A stretch of 64,000 nucleotides of DNA, taken from Ahrensia marina. Lineage in GTDB: Bacteria; Pseudomonadota; Alphaproteobacteria; Rhizobiales; Rhizobiaceae. A program made the position numbers and the translations under genes. The stretch's first letter is position 1. The number at the start of each line of letters is the position of its first letter. Below, piece by piece: positions 36,908 through 45,660 of this stretch. The notes beneath the pieces are model-generated. The model saw nothing but the letters and a program-made list of their open reading frames with translations, had not been told where the DNA came from and did not search any database. Where the stretch lies: the NCBI RefSeq assembly GCF_001293565.1, contig NZ_JXMU01000010.1, positions 1-64,000 of the forward strand, written 5' to 3'.

Positions 36908-38105
36908 TGGCTTCTAACCAGGCACCAATCCGTGTTTCAAGCGCTTCAACCAATGGCTCATTGTCGATTTCCTCAATGGCTTCATCAACGAAAGCTTCAA
37001 CCAGCAGCGCACGTGCCGTACGTTCTGTAATGCCGCGCGCACGCAAGTAGAACAGATGATCTTCATCCAGTTCCGCCACTGTTGCACCATGGGCACAGAT
37101 CACGTCGTCGGCGAAAATTTCCAGTTCCGGCTTTGCTGAAAAACCGGCATCGTCTGACAAAAGCAAAGTGTTACATGCCATCTGCGCATCGGTCTTCTGC
37201 GCAATTTGATGCACTTTGATTTGCCCCTGAAATACGCCCTGACCTTTTCCGGTCGAGATATTGCGGAACAATTGTTCGGAAACCGTATGAGGTACGGTAT
37301 GGCTTAGAACAGTTGTCACATCGATATGGCTGTCACCGCCGATCAGATTAACGCCCTTAATGTCAAGGTTGGAGCCTTCGCCCTCAACCAGCACAACGAC
37401 CTCACGGCGGATAAGCTTGCCACCGGCGTTAAATATCACGACATCGAGTTCGGCGTCTTTGCCAAGCACAACACGCAACTGACCAAGCTGTACCGCATCA
37501 GGGCCTTTTTCGCATGTAGAGACATAGGTTGCCTTGGCACCTTCAGCCAATGAAATCAGGGTAACGTCGGATGAAAACCCGTCTTTCCCGCACACTGACT
37601 CGACAATAGTAGCTGATGCGCCTTCGCCTAAAGAGACAACATTGCGCGCATGGGCACCGCGGTTTTCAATTGATAAAGGCACATCGACCGTTTGGCCCGC
37701 CTTAACTGCTGCGATTGAACCGCAGGTGGCCAATGCCGTATTGATCTGGCCAATGGCATCGTCGCTCTCAACCGGAGCGAACTGCGCCTTGTCAGCGCTC
37801 CAAGGCGAAATAGTAACGCCGGCGACAGAAGTATCGGCAGATAACACTTTGGAGCCAGCCAGCAAAGGAGCAGGCACACGCGAGTCCGTTGGCGCACTTA
37901 GATGCTTCATCGCCGCACGCAAATCCGTATAGTGCCAGCTTTCTATACGGCGCGTTGGAAGACCTTGCGCACGCAATTGTTCAATCGCCGCATCGCGCTG
38001 TTCTGACGCGTCTTTAGAACCCGATACCGCGCCACGTGCTGCTTCGCACAACTGGAACAGATCCTCTTCAGCAGCAGTATGTTTTATTGGAGCCTGAATA
38101 TTCAT
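36900..38105 (-). CDS. sufD: Fe-S scaffold complex subunit SufD
   Basis: 401 aa. After an N-terminal helical region with LPTRRIESWHYTDLRAA, the beta-helix core ends with the diagnostic segment HGATVAELDEDHLFYLRARGI and EALETRIGAWLE. SufD pairs with SufB and SufC in the scaffold and is needed for iron entry. 71 bases after sufC; AAAGGATAGG precedes the ATG. Confidence 0.92.
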   Translation of the reverse strand: MNIQAPIKHTAAEEDLFQLCEAARGAVSGSKDASEQRDAAIEQLRAQGLPTRRIESWHYTDLRAAMKHLSAPTDSRVPAPLLAGSKVLSADTSVAGVTISPWSADKAQFAPVESDDAIGQINTALATCGSIAAVKAGQTVDVPLSIENRGAHARNVVSLGEGASATIVESVCGKDGFSSDVTLISLAEGAKATYVSTCEKGPDAVQLGQLRVVLGKDAELDVVIFNAGGKLIRREVVVLVEGEGSNLDIKGVNLIGGDSHIDVTTVLSHTVPHTVSEQLFRNISTGKGQGVFQGQIKVHQIAQKTDAQMACNTLLLSDDAGFSAKPELEIFADDVICAHGATVAELDEDHLFYLRARGITERTARALLVEAFVDEAIEEIDNEPLVEALETRIGAWLEANG

Positions 38106-38176
38106 GGCCTATCCTTTAAAATTCTAATTCACTGTTTCCAGCCCACGCATCGCAAGGCTGGCAAACTGCGCATTCA

Positions 38177-38935
38177 TCAAGCAGCAGCTTCGGCGATGAT
38201 GTCTGTGTAACCATTGGCTTCCAGCTCTTTGGCCAGTTCTTTATCACCGGTTTTGACAATCTTGCCTTTTGAAAGAACATGCACGCTGTCAGGCACAATA
38301 TAATCAAGCAGGCGCTGATAGTGCGTAATAACGATGGTTGCACGATCCGGAGAGCGCAATGAATTGACGCCGTCAGAAACAATTTTCAGCGCATCAATAT
38401 CAAGGCCGGAATCGGTTTCATCGAGAACACAAAGCTGCGGCGCGAGCAGTTTCATCTGCAAGATTTCCGCGCGCTTTTTCTCACCGCCGGAAAAGCCGAC
38501 ATTGAGCGGACGTTTCAGCATATCCATGGAAATATCCAGATCGCCCGCTGCTTCTCTCACCAGCTTGATAAAGTCAGGTGTTTTCAGTTCTTCCTCGCCG
38601 CGTGCTTTGCGCTGCTCGTTCATGGCAACTTTCAAAAATTGCATGGTGGCGACACCCGGAATTTCCATCGGGTATTGGAATGCGAGAAACAGACCCGCAG
38701 CTGCACGTTCCGACGGGTCCATTTCAAGAATGCTCTCACCATTGAAAAGAATGTCGCCGGAAGTGACTTCGTAATCATCGCGGCCCGCAAGAATATAAGA
38801 CAAAGTGGACTTGCCGGAACCGTTCGGTCCCATGATCGCAGCAACTTCACCTGCTTTCACAGTCAGGCTCAAACCTTTGATGATCTCTGTGTCCGTATCC
38901 GCAATTTTCGCGTGTAAGTCTTTAATTTCTAGCAT
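38177..38935 (-). CDS. sufC: Fe-S scaffold complex ATPase SufC
   Basis: 252 aa, ABC-type ATPase: Walker A MGPNGSGKSTLSY, Q-loop LAFQYPMEIPGV, signature GFSGGEKKRAEILQM, Walker B CVLDETDSGLDIDAL and the switch His in IVITHYQRLLDY. The family's cytoplasmic ATPase energises SufB-SufD. The AAAGGAT ribosome-binding site abuts the left palindrome of the GIY-YIG unit, so that insertion lies directly upstream of its translation start. Confidence 0.95.
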   Translation of the reverse strand: MLEIKDLHAKIADTDTEIIKGLSLTVKAGEVAAIMGPNGSGKSTLSYILAGRDDYEVTSGDILFNGESILEMDPSERAAAGLFLAFQYPMEIPGVATMQFLKVAMNEQRKARGEEELKTPDFIKLVREAAGDLDISMDMLKRPLNVGFSGGEKKRAEILQMKLLAPQLCVLDETDSGLDIDALKIVSDGVNSLRSPDRATIVITHYQRLLDYIVPDSVHVLSKGKIVKTGDKELAKELEANGYTDIIAEAAA

Positions 38936-38948
38936 TTTTTATCCTTTC

Positions 38949-38999
38949 GTCATTCCCGGGCAAGACAAGCAAAGCGCAGTCGAAGAACCGGGAATCCAG
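38949..38999. repeat. Left 51-bp inverted repeat of the GIY-YIG unit
   Basis: Matches the reverse complement of 39426-39476 at 43 of 51 positions with no gap. Each arm is itself partly palindromic: ATTCCCGG near one end and CCGGGAAT near the other can pair into a hairpin. It starts 13 bases upstream of the sufC start codon. Confidence 0.8.
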
Positions 39000-39023
39000 A
39001 GCCGCAAGGCCCTGCTATTTAAT

Positions 39024-39347
39024 TTAAACTCTAGCGCGAATTTCATCACTAGGATTATCGCGCACATAACAATTCTCGTACAAATCTTCCCAATCAGGAT
39101 TAAAACCCTCAATTAATTCCAGTTTCCAGGCCCGTTTGAACTTCTTCAATTTCTTTTCCCGCTCAATTGCTAAGACAATGTTGTCATGCCGCTCGTACCA
39201 AACCAGATCTTTGCAATTATACCGCGCTGTAAAACCCTTACTCTGTGCCGTCCGGTGTTCGTGTGCTCGACCTTGCAAGTCGCTTGTAACACCGATGTAT
39301 ATCGTCCCATTCCGTTTAGATGCCATTATGTAAACCCAGCCGGACAT
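39024..39347 (-). CDS. Small GIY-YIG nuclease family protein
   Basis: 107 aa from the ATG at 39347 (AGGGAATTATGCG upstream); the frame is open 20 codons further. The GIY-YIG core is VYIMASKRNGTIYIGVTSDLQ, followed by the catalytic Arg in LQGRAHEH, a conserved His/Tyr region (GFTARYNCKDLVWYE) and Glu in AIEREKKLKKFKRAWKLELI. This is the single-domain YhbQ/UPF0213-like group frequent in alphaproteobacteria. It interrupts the suf operon between sufB and sufC and is flanked by inverted repeats. Confidence 0.9.
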   Translation of the reverse strand: MSGWVYIMASKRNGTIYIGVTSDLQGRAHEHRTAQSKGFTARYNCKDLVWYERHDNIVLAIEREKKLKKFKRAWKLELIEGFNPDWEDLYENCYVRDNPSDEIRARV

Positions 39348-39425
39348 CGCATAATTCCCTTTTAGCGCATCGTCCTCGGACACCCACTCCGGGTGTAGAG
39401 AACCCAATTAACGGAACCCGCAAAA

Positions 39426-39476
39426 CTGTATCCCCGGTTCTGCGAGTTCGCTATGCTCGTCTTGCCCGGGGATGAC
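39426..39476. repeat. Right 51-bp inverted repeat of the GIY-YIG unit
   Basis: Inverted counterpart of 38949-38999 (43 of 51 identical). It contains its own hairpin arms TCCCCGG and CCGGGGA. It lies nine bases downstream of the sufB stop codon. Confidence 0.8.
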
Positions 39477-39485
39477 GACAAAGGA

Positions 39486-40955
39486 TCATCCCACGCTGCC
39501 TTCCAGGCTGATGCCAATCAGTTTTTGGGCTTCAACGGCAAATTCCATCGGCAGTTCCTGAATAACTTCCTTCACAAAGCCGTTGACGATAAGCGCAATG
39601 GCTTCTTCTTCCGGAATGCCGCGCTGCATACAATAGAACAGCTGGTCTTCAGAAATTTTCGACGTTGTCGCCTCGTGTTCAAACTGCGCCGTCGCATTAT
39701 TGGCCTCAATATAAGGCACTGTATGCGCTCCGCACTGATCACCGATCAGCAGCGAGTCACACTGGGTGAAGTTGCGTGCATCAGTTGCTTTGCGGTGAGC
39801 CGAAACACGGCCGCGATAGGTGTTTTGCGAACGACCTGCAGAAATACCTTTTGAGATAATACGGCTCTTTGTGCGTTTGCCCAGATGGATCATCTTGGTA
39901 CCGCTGTCGATTTGCTGCGCACCATTGGAGACCGCGATGGAGTAGAACTCGCCCTGGCTGTCATCACCGCGCAAAATGCACGAAGGATATTTCCATGTAA
40001 TGGCTGAACCGGTCTCAACCTGCGTCCATGAAATTTTAGAGCGGTCGCCACGGCAATCGCCGCGTTTTGTCACGAAGTTGTAAATGCCGCCCTTGCCTTC
40101 AGAATCGCCCGGATACCAGTTCTGCACCGTAGAATATTTGATTTCCGCGTCTTCCAGCGCAACCAGTTCGACAACGGCTGCATGAAGCTGGTTTTCATCG
40201 CGCTGCGGTGCTGTACATCCTTCAAGATACGAAACATACGCGCCCTTCTCGGCAACGATCAGCGTGCGCTCGAACTGGCCCGTATTTTCCGCATTGATAC
40301 GGAAATAGGTGGAAAGCTCCATCGGGCAGCGCACACCTTCCGGCACATAGACAAACGAACCGTCGGTAAATACCGCGCAGTTGAGCGCTGAATAATAATT
40401 ATCCGATACCGGTACAACAGACGCCAGATATTTCTTGACCAGTTCCGGATGCTCACGAATGGCTTCCGAAATAGACATGAAGATCACGCCGGCCTTTGCC
40501 AGCTCTTCCTTAAAGGTTGTGACAACCGATACGGAATCAAAAACCGCATCCACCGCAACGCGGCGTTCCTGCACACCGGCCAGAATTTCCTGTTCAGCTA
40601 GCGGAATGCCCAGCTTTTCGTATGTTGCCCGAATTTCAGGATCAACATCATCCAGCGTTTTCGGGCCAGACTGGCCTTTTGGCGCCGCATAATAGTAAAT
40701 GTCGTTAAAGTCGATTTTTGGATAGCTGACCCGCGCCCAATCCGGCTCTTCCATCGTCAGCCACCGACGATAGGCATCAAGACGCCACTCCAGCATCCAC
40801 TCCGGCTCTTCCTTCTTGGCCGAGATAAAACGGATGACATCCTCAGAAAGGCCTTTAGGCGCCATATCCATTTCAAGAATGGTCTCGAAGCCATATTTGT
40901 ACTGGTCTACGTCTATCTGTGCGACCTGATCGATGGTTTCCTGAACCGCTGGCAT
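39486..40955 (-). CDS. sufB: Fe-S scaffold complex subunit SufB
   Basis: 489 aa from the ATG at 40955, preceded by a strong GAGGGAG site; a start at 40991 is in frame but unsupported. Conserved SufB segments: [71 protein letters not shown] and the C-terminal cluster region with [21 protein letters not shown]. Scaffold on which new [Fe-S] clusters form. First gene after the Irr-like operator. Confidence 0.95.
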   Translation of the reverse strand: MPAVQETIDQVAQIDVDQYKYGFETILEMDMAPKGLSEDVIRFISAKKEEPEWMLEWRLDAYRRWLTMEEPDWARVSYPKIDFNDIYYYAAPKGQSGPKTLDDVDPEIRATYEKLGIPLAEQEILAGVQERRVAVDAVFDSVSVVTTFKEELAKAGVIFMSISEAIREHPELVKKYLASVVPVSDNYYSALNCAVFTDGSFVYVPEGVRCPMELSTYFRINAENTGQFERTLIVAEKGAYVSYLEGCTAPQRDENQLHAAVVELVALEDAEIKYSTVQNWYPGDSEGKGGIYNFVTKRGDCRGDRSKISWTQVETGSAITWKYPSCILRGDDSQGEFYSIAVSNGAQQIDSGTKMIHLGKRTKSRIISKGISAGRSQNTYRGRVSAHRKATDARNFTQCDSLLIGDQCGAHTVPYIEANNATAQFEHEATTSKISEDQLFYCMQRGIPEEEAIALIVNGFVKEVIQELPMEFAVEAQKLIGISLEGSVG

Positions 40956-41040
40956 AAAATGCTCCCTCAAAGAGTATGGGTAAGCGCGCATATGGCATTA
41001 TCCATCCGCGCAAAAAGTTCCTAACGTTGAAATAGTCATT

Positions 41041-41071
41041 TTTCTACATTTGAAAAGTTCTAAAGTAGAAA
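41041..41071. promoter_or_regulatory. 31-bp palindrome upstream of sufB, Irr-box-like
   Basis: The centre ATTTGAA-AAG-TTCTAAA (41048-41064) matches the published iron-control-element pattern TTTAGAA-N3-TTCTAAA in 7 of 7 positions on the right and 5 of 7 on the left. Outer arms TTTCTAC and GTAGAAA are perfectly inverted around the same centre. It lies between the cysteine desulfurase gene and sufB, about 90 bases before the sufB ATG. Irr control of suf operons is known in Rhizobiales; binding here is inferred. Confidence 0.5.
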
Positions 41072-41122
41072 AAGTTGAGTAAAACCGTAAGTTTTTTGTC
41101 ACCAACACAAAAAAAACTCCGT

Positions 41123-42283
41123 TTAGCGCTTCATTCGGGCCATAATTTGCGCAAATGCCTCCAAAAAAGCATCAATCTCGTTTTTAGTCGTTTGCAAGCC
41201 AAATGAGACTCTAATCGCCCCCTCTTCGCCCTCAACGCCCATCGCTGTCAACACATGACTGCGCCCGACTTTACCTGACGAGCAGGCCGATCCGGCAGAA
41301 ACTGCGAATCCGGCCAAATCAAAATTGATCTGTAATGTTTCCGCTTTGGCGTTCGGGACGGTGAAAAAACTTGTATTGGGCAAACGGTCGGCAACTTTAT
41401 TCTCATCCTGACCATGGATGACAATATCGGGAAGTATCTTCCGCAATCCGGTCTCTAAATGGTTTTGCATATCAGCGAGTGTATTAAAGCGGTCACTTGA
41501 AAACTGCGCGGCCTCCGCAGCCGCCCCGAAACCGGCAATATTCATAACAGCTTCGGTGCCGCCACGATGGCCACGTTCCTGCCCGCCGCCTCTTATCAGT
41601 GGCAACGGCATGACCAGATCGGAAGCGGCAACAACGGCACCTGCGCCCTTGGGACCACCGATCTTGTGCGACGACAAGATGAGATAGTCTGCGCAAGTAT
41701 CTGTTATATCAAATTTAATACGTCCGACCGCCTGAACGGCATCCAGCACAAACATGCCACCTGCCGCTTTGATGATTTTGCCGATCTCGGCAAATGGCTG
41801 GATAACGCCCGTTTCATTATTGGCTGCATGGCACACAACAAGCGGCAAACCGCCCGATTTGTCATGCGCGTTCAGCATTTCTTTCAGCGCATCTATATCC
41901 ATAACGCCGCTAGCGAGCACCGGAATGAGACTGATACGCTCTTTGTCAAACTGCCCACCGGCAAGCGTACACGGATGATCTGCCGCACAAACGTAAAGAT
42001 GGCTTATCTTCAAGGGCGACCGTCCCATCGAATAATGGGGGGTAAGAAGCATTTGCGCAGCTTCTGTCGCGCCTGACGTGAAGATGACATGGTCAGGTTT
42101 GGCACCCACCAGCGCGGCCACCTGCCTGCGTGCTTTTGCAACAATTGCTTTGGCCGCCCGTCCGCTCGCATGCACAGAAGAGGGATTCGCATTGATGTCC
42201 AATGCGTCGATAATGGCCGCACGTGCTTCATCTAAAAGCGGCGCAGCAGCATTATAATCCAGATAAGTGGATGTTTTTGCCAT
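41123..42283 (-). CDS. Cysteine desulfurase, NifS/IscS class
   Basis: 386 aa from the ATG at 42283 (MAKTSTYLDYNAAAPL). PLP-Lys in LILSSHKIGGPKGAGAVV, active-site Cys in AVSAGSACSSGKVGRSHVL, and GGGQERGHRGGTEAV are diagnostic of class I (NifS/IscS) enzymes, distinct from the class II SufS further down the cluster. It is upstream of the suf operon on the same strand but separated by a 167-base gap with its own operator, so it may be transcribed separately. Confidence 0.88.
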   Translation of the reverse strand: MAKTSTYLDYNAAAPLLDEARAAIIDALDINANPSSVHASGRAAKAIVAKARRQVAALVGAKPDHVIFTSGATEAAQMLLTPHYSMGRSPLKISHLYVCAADHPCTLAGGQFDKERISLIPVLASGVMDIDALKEMLNAHDKSGGLPLVVCHAANNETGVIQPFAEIGKIIKAAGGMFVLDAVQAVGRIKFDITDTCADYLILSSHKIGGPKGAGAVVAASDLVMPLPLIRGGGQERGHRGGTEAVMNIAGFGAAAEAAQFSSDRFNTLADMQNHLETGLRKILPDIVIHGQDENKVADRLPNTSFFTVPNAKAETLQINFDLAGFAVSAGSACSSGKVGRSHVLTAMGVEGEEGAIRVSFGLQTTKNEIDAFLEAFAQIMARMKR

Positions 42284-42451
42284 CGTTTGCTTAATCCATG
42301 TCGGATTTTCTTGTAATTTGCACCCCAAACCCATTAAGAGTGCGTTCAATTCTTTCTATTTGGAACAATCAACGCGCGCCATCAAGAACAGCTAAAGCAA
42401 ATAAATGATTTGCCACAGCATGATATGCGTCCGTGACGATGTGGAGACTAT

Positions 42452-43126
42452 ATGCCTGAGGTAATTTTCAACGGACCTGCCGGACGTCTGGAAGGCCGTT
42501 ATCAACCAGCCGCCGATAAACACGCACCGATTGCAATGATTTTGCATCCGCATCCGCAATTTGGCGGAACGATGAACAACAAAATCATCTATGACCTGTT
42601 TTACATGTTCCAGCAGCGCGGTTTTACAACACTGCGCTTCAATTTTCGTTCGATAGGCCGAAGCCAGGGTGAATTTGACCACGGTGTCGGTGAACTCTCC
42701 GATGCAGCGAGCGCACTGGACTGGGTACAATCGCTACACCCTGAAGCACGTGCGTGCTGGGTTGCAGGCTATTCCTTCGGTGCCTGGATCGGCATGCAAC
42801 TATTGATGCGCCGCCCGGAGATTGAAGGATTTATGTCAATTGCGCCACAGCCAAACACATATGACTTTGCCTTTTTGGCGCCCTGCCCGTCATCTGGCCT
42901 GATTATTCACGGTTCAGAAGACCGTGTTGCGCCGCCAACCGCTGTGCAGGGACTTGTTGAAAAATTGCACCTGCAAAAAGGCATTCTCATCACGCAGAAA
43001 ACCATGGAAGGTGCAAACCACTTCTTCCAGGGGCAGGAAGACGCTCTGATTGAAAACTGTTCGGAATATCTTGATGCGCGTCTGCGCGGTGAATTGGTAC
43101 CGGACGTTATCAAAAAGCTTAAATAG
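42452..43126 (+). CDS. Alpha/beta hydrolase
   Basis: 224 aa. Catalytic triad is visible: Ser in GYSFGAWIGMQ, Asp in IHGSEDRVAPP and His in GANHFFQGQ. The HPHPQFGGTMNNK oxyanion-loop region marks the family of small alphaproteobacterial hydrolases often annotated as dienelactone-hydrolase-like. Substrate unknown. Divergent from the cysteine desulfurase; its end overlaps anmK by eight bases in convergent orientation. Confidence 0.82.
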   Translation: MPEVIFNGPAGRLEGRYQPAADKHAPIAMILHPHPQFGGTMNNKIIYDLFYMFQQRGFTTLRFNFRSIGRSQGEFDHGVGELSDAASALDWVQSLHPEARACWVAGYSFGAWIGMQLLMRRPEIEGFMSIAPQPNTYDFAFLAPCPSSGLIIHGSEDRVAPPTAVQGLVEKLHLQKGILITQKTMEGANHFFQGQEDALIENCSEYLDARLRGELVPDVIKKLK

Positions 43127-44222
43127 CTTTTGCAAAAACACCGCCCGTCACCGGCTTGTCACAGCCGGTGGTGGACGGAAAAGTAAGCGGCAGTCCTTTT
43201 AAAGACCGCACAGCGAGATAGGCCCACGCTTCCGCTTCCATCATATCGGCATTAAAGCCATAACTTTCCGATGCAGCGACCGTAACATCATCGCCGGCCA
43301 CTTCATTTAAATAGCGCATGATAGAGGCATTGCGCGCGCCACCGCCTGAAATAATCAGCATCTTCGGCATACGCGTTAGGTCCGCTGCCGATTTTGCAAT
43401 GGCGTTCGCTGTCAGCTTTGCAAGCGTCGCCGCGCCGTCAGAAAGCTCCATTCCTTTGACATAGTCTAAAGTGAAATCACCCCGATCAAGTGATTTCGGC
43501 CCTTGGCGCTCAAAGAAAGGCAATTGCAAATAGCGCTCAACAATTGTGTTATCAGCGATGCCTTCACCGGCAATGTGGCCGCCATCGTCATATGGAATAC
43601 CAGCTTCGCTTTGCACCCATTGATCAAGCAGTGCATTACCCGGCCCGCAATCAAGCGCAATCGGATCTTCGCCTTTAAATACAAATGTTGCATTGGAAAT
43701 GCCGCCAATATTGACAAATCCTACTCCGCCATTTTGTGTGTCTTCATCAAGCTGCGCAGCAAGCGCCTGATGATAGACCGGAACCAAAGGTGCTCCCTGC
43801 CCGCCATGGACCATATCATTGGCACGCATATCAAACACAACATCCATACCGCTTTCACGCGCAAGCGCAGCCCCGTCGCCCAGTTGCACGCTATAACCTT
43901 CGCCCGGCCGATGAAGCACAGTTTGACCATGAAAACCGACCACATCTGCAATCTCGCCAAGCTGTGCAACAGCATAGATATGCCAAGCGGTAATGGCGCG
44001 TTCCACGTCTGCCAAACAGCCCGGCCGCCCCTGCCGGTTAGTCATGCTTTGCGCGTCAACTAACGCTCGTTCAATCTGCTTTTTGAAGTCAGGATTGTAG
44101 TCCAGAGCGGTACTTTTCAGCGGCTTAACGTAATCAATGCCATCGGTTTCAATTAGCGCCACATCAATACCATCCATTGATGTTCCGCTCATAAGACCGA
44201 TGGCACGCATGATTTGTTTCAT
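43119..44222 (-). CDS. anmK: Anhydro-N-acetylmuramic acid kinase
   Basis: 367 aa. The N-terminal IGLMSGTSMDGIDVALIETDG and GFHGQTVLHRPG, the FVNIGGISNATF phosphate loop, ALDCGPGNALLDQW and LIISGGGARNASIM are signatures of AnmK, which converts 1,6-anhydroMurNAc to MurNAc-6-phosphate during peptidoglycan recycling. Divergent from tyrS, a pairing common in Rhizobiales. A second ATG at 44210 could also be the start. Confidence 0.93.
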   Translation of the reverse strand: MKQIMRAIGLMSGTSMDGIDVALIETDGIDYVKPLKSTALDYNPDFKKQIERALVDAQSMTNRQGRPGCLADVERAITAWHIYAVAQLGEIADVVGFHGQTVLHRPGEGYSVQLGDGAALARESGMDVVFDMRANDMVHGGQGAPLVPVYHQALAAQLDEDTQNGGVGFVNIGGISNATFVFKGEDPIALDCGPGNALLDQWVQSEAGIPYDDGGHIAGEGIADNTIVERYLQLPFFERQGPKSLDRGDFTLDYVKGMELSDGAATLAKLTANAIAKSAADLTRMPKMLIISGGGARNASIMRYLNEVAGDDVTVAASESYGFNADMMEAEAWAYLAVRSLKGLPLTFPSTTGCDKPVTGGVFAKAI

Positions 44223-44305
44223 TGAACTACTTCCAAAGCCGACATAAACGGTGCTAAACGCCCCGCAGAACTAACAAATAACGAAACACTACGGAATACA
44301 AAACC

Positions 44306-45559
44306 ATGTCCGCTTACAAGTCCGACTTTCTCAATGTCATGCATGATCGCGGTCTGATCCACCAAATTTCAGATCCTGACGACTTGGATAAACAATTGAT
44401 GACTGGTGAGCCGCTAACCGCCTATGTGGGCTATGATGCGACGGCAACAAGCCTTCATATCGGCAATCTGATTTCCGTAACAATGCTCTACTGGTTACAG
44501 CAAACGGGCCACCGTCCCATCACATTGATGGGAGGCGGAACTTCCATGGTCGGTGATCCGTCTTTCCGTGATGATCAACGTCAATTGCTGACGACCGATA
44601 AAATCGAAGAAAACATTGCAGGCATCAAGAAAATCTTCAGCCGTATTTTGAAATATGGTGACGGTCCAACCGATGCGATCATGGTTAACAATGCTGACTG
44701 GTTGTTGGAGTTCAAATATGTGGACTTCCTGCGCGATGTAGGCCGCTTCTTTTCGGTCAACCGGATGCTATCCTTTGATTCAGTCAAAACCCGACTTGAC
44801 CGCGAACAAAGCCTCTCATTCCTGGAATTCAACTACATGATCATGCAGGGCTATGATTTTGTAGAACTCAACCGCCGTTATGGTTGTGTGATGCAGATGG
44901 GCGGCTCCGACCAATGGGGCAATATCGTCAATGGTATCGACCTTGGCCACCGCATGGAGCAGAAACAGTTTTATGCGCTAACCACGCCGCTGCTGACAAA
45001 ATCCTCCGGCGAGAAAATGGGTAAATCCGCCTCCGGCGCAGTTTGGCTGAATGGCGATTTATTTTCGCCTTATGATTTCTGGCAATATTTCAGAAACACT
45101 GAAGACGCCGATGTCGCGCGTTTTCTAAAAGTGTTCACACGCCTGCCCCTTGACGAGATCGCGAAAATCGCAGCTCTTGGCGGTGCGGAAATCAATGAAG
45201 CCAAGAAAATTCTGGCGACAGAAGCGACAGCCGTTGTGCATGGCCGTGATGAAGCTGACAAAGCGGCGGAAACAGCGCGTTTGACCTTTGAAGAAGGCGC
45301 GGCGGCAGCAACATTGCCAACCATTGAAGTCGAAAAAGCCGAACTTCATGACGGCATTGGCGTCCTTTCAGCTTTCGTCAAAGCCGGACTCGCAGGCTCC
45401 AACGGTGAGGCACGGCGTAACATCAAAGGCGGCGCGTTCAAAATAAACGACAAGCCGGTCACCGATGACAAAATGACAGTCAATGACAGCCACCTCGTCG
45501 ATGGTGCGATCAAACTTTCAATGGGTAAAAAACGTCACGTTCTCGTCAAGCCGGTATAA
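44306..45559 (+). CDS. tyrS: Tyrosyl-tRNA synthetase
   Basis: 417 aa. Class I features: [18 protein letters not shown] with the HIGH-type motif (HIGN), [29 protein letters not shown] for tyrosine binding, and [10 protein letters not shown] (the KMSKS-type loop). A C-terminal S4 domain ([22 protein letters not shown]) binds tRNA. It charges tRNA-Tyr, whose gene lies at 1577-1661. Confidence 0.96.
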   Translation: MSAYKSDFLNVMHDRGLIHQISDPDDLDKQLMTGEPLTAYVGYDATATSLHIGNLISVTMLYWLQQTGHRPITLMGGGTSMVGDPSFRDDQRQLLTTDKIEENIAGIKKIFSRILKYGDGPTDAIMVNNADWLLEFKYVDFLRDVGRFFSVNRMLSFDSVKTRLDREQSLSFLEFNYMIMQGYDFVELNRRYGCVMQMGGSDQWGNIVNGIDLGHRMEQKQFYALTTPLLTKSSGEKMGKSASGAVWLNGDLFSPYDFWQYFRNTEDADVARFLKVFTRLPLDEIAKIAALGGAEINEAKKILATEATAVVHGRDEADKAAETARLTFEEGAAAATLPTIEVEKAELHDGIGVLSAFVKAGLAGSNGEARRNIKGGAFKINDKPVTDDKMTVNDSHLVDGAIKLSMGKKRHVLVKPV

Positions 45560-45567
45560 TGCTGGCT

Positions 45568-45660
45568 TAGAGCATGTCAGGAAAAGTGGGAGCCGTTTTT
45601 CCGCCCATACTCAAAAGGTTAGAGCGTGGATGCGATTTAGTGAAAAGCAGACACGCTCTA
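45568..45660. repeat. Dispersed palindromic repeat of the Rhizobiales type
   Basis: Two hairpins in tandem between tyrS and the AsmA-like gene: GGAAAA with TTTTCC around 45580-45602, then TAGAGCGTG (45620-45628) with CACGCTCTA (45652-45660). The AGAGCATG...GGAAAAGTGG pattern resembles short palindromic repeats seen scattered in Rhizobiales genomes. Its last bases (CTA on plus, TAG on minus) provide the stop codon of the convergent gene. It may also act as a bidirectional transcript end. Confidence 0.6.

Larger units (their letters stand above)
38949..39476 (-). mobile_element. Putative GIY-YIG mobile unit bounded by inverted palindromic repeats
   Basis: About 530 bases in the sufB-sufC gap: a 51-bp repeat, a GIY-YIG nuclease gene, a 6-bp hairpin (39380-39396) and the inverted second repeat. 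Outside the arms the sequence AAAGGAT occurs on both sides. suf genes on either side are intact and in the same orientation. The unit is reminiscent of repeat-associated nucleases or transposases that travel with palindromes, but mobility is inferred from structure alone; a second copy elsewhere was not seen in the window. Confidence 0.5.
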
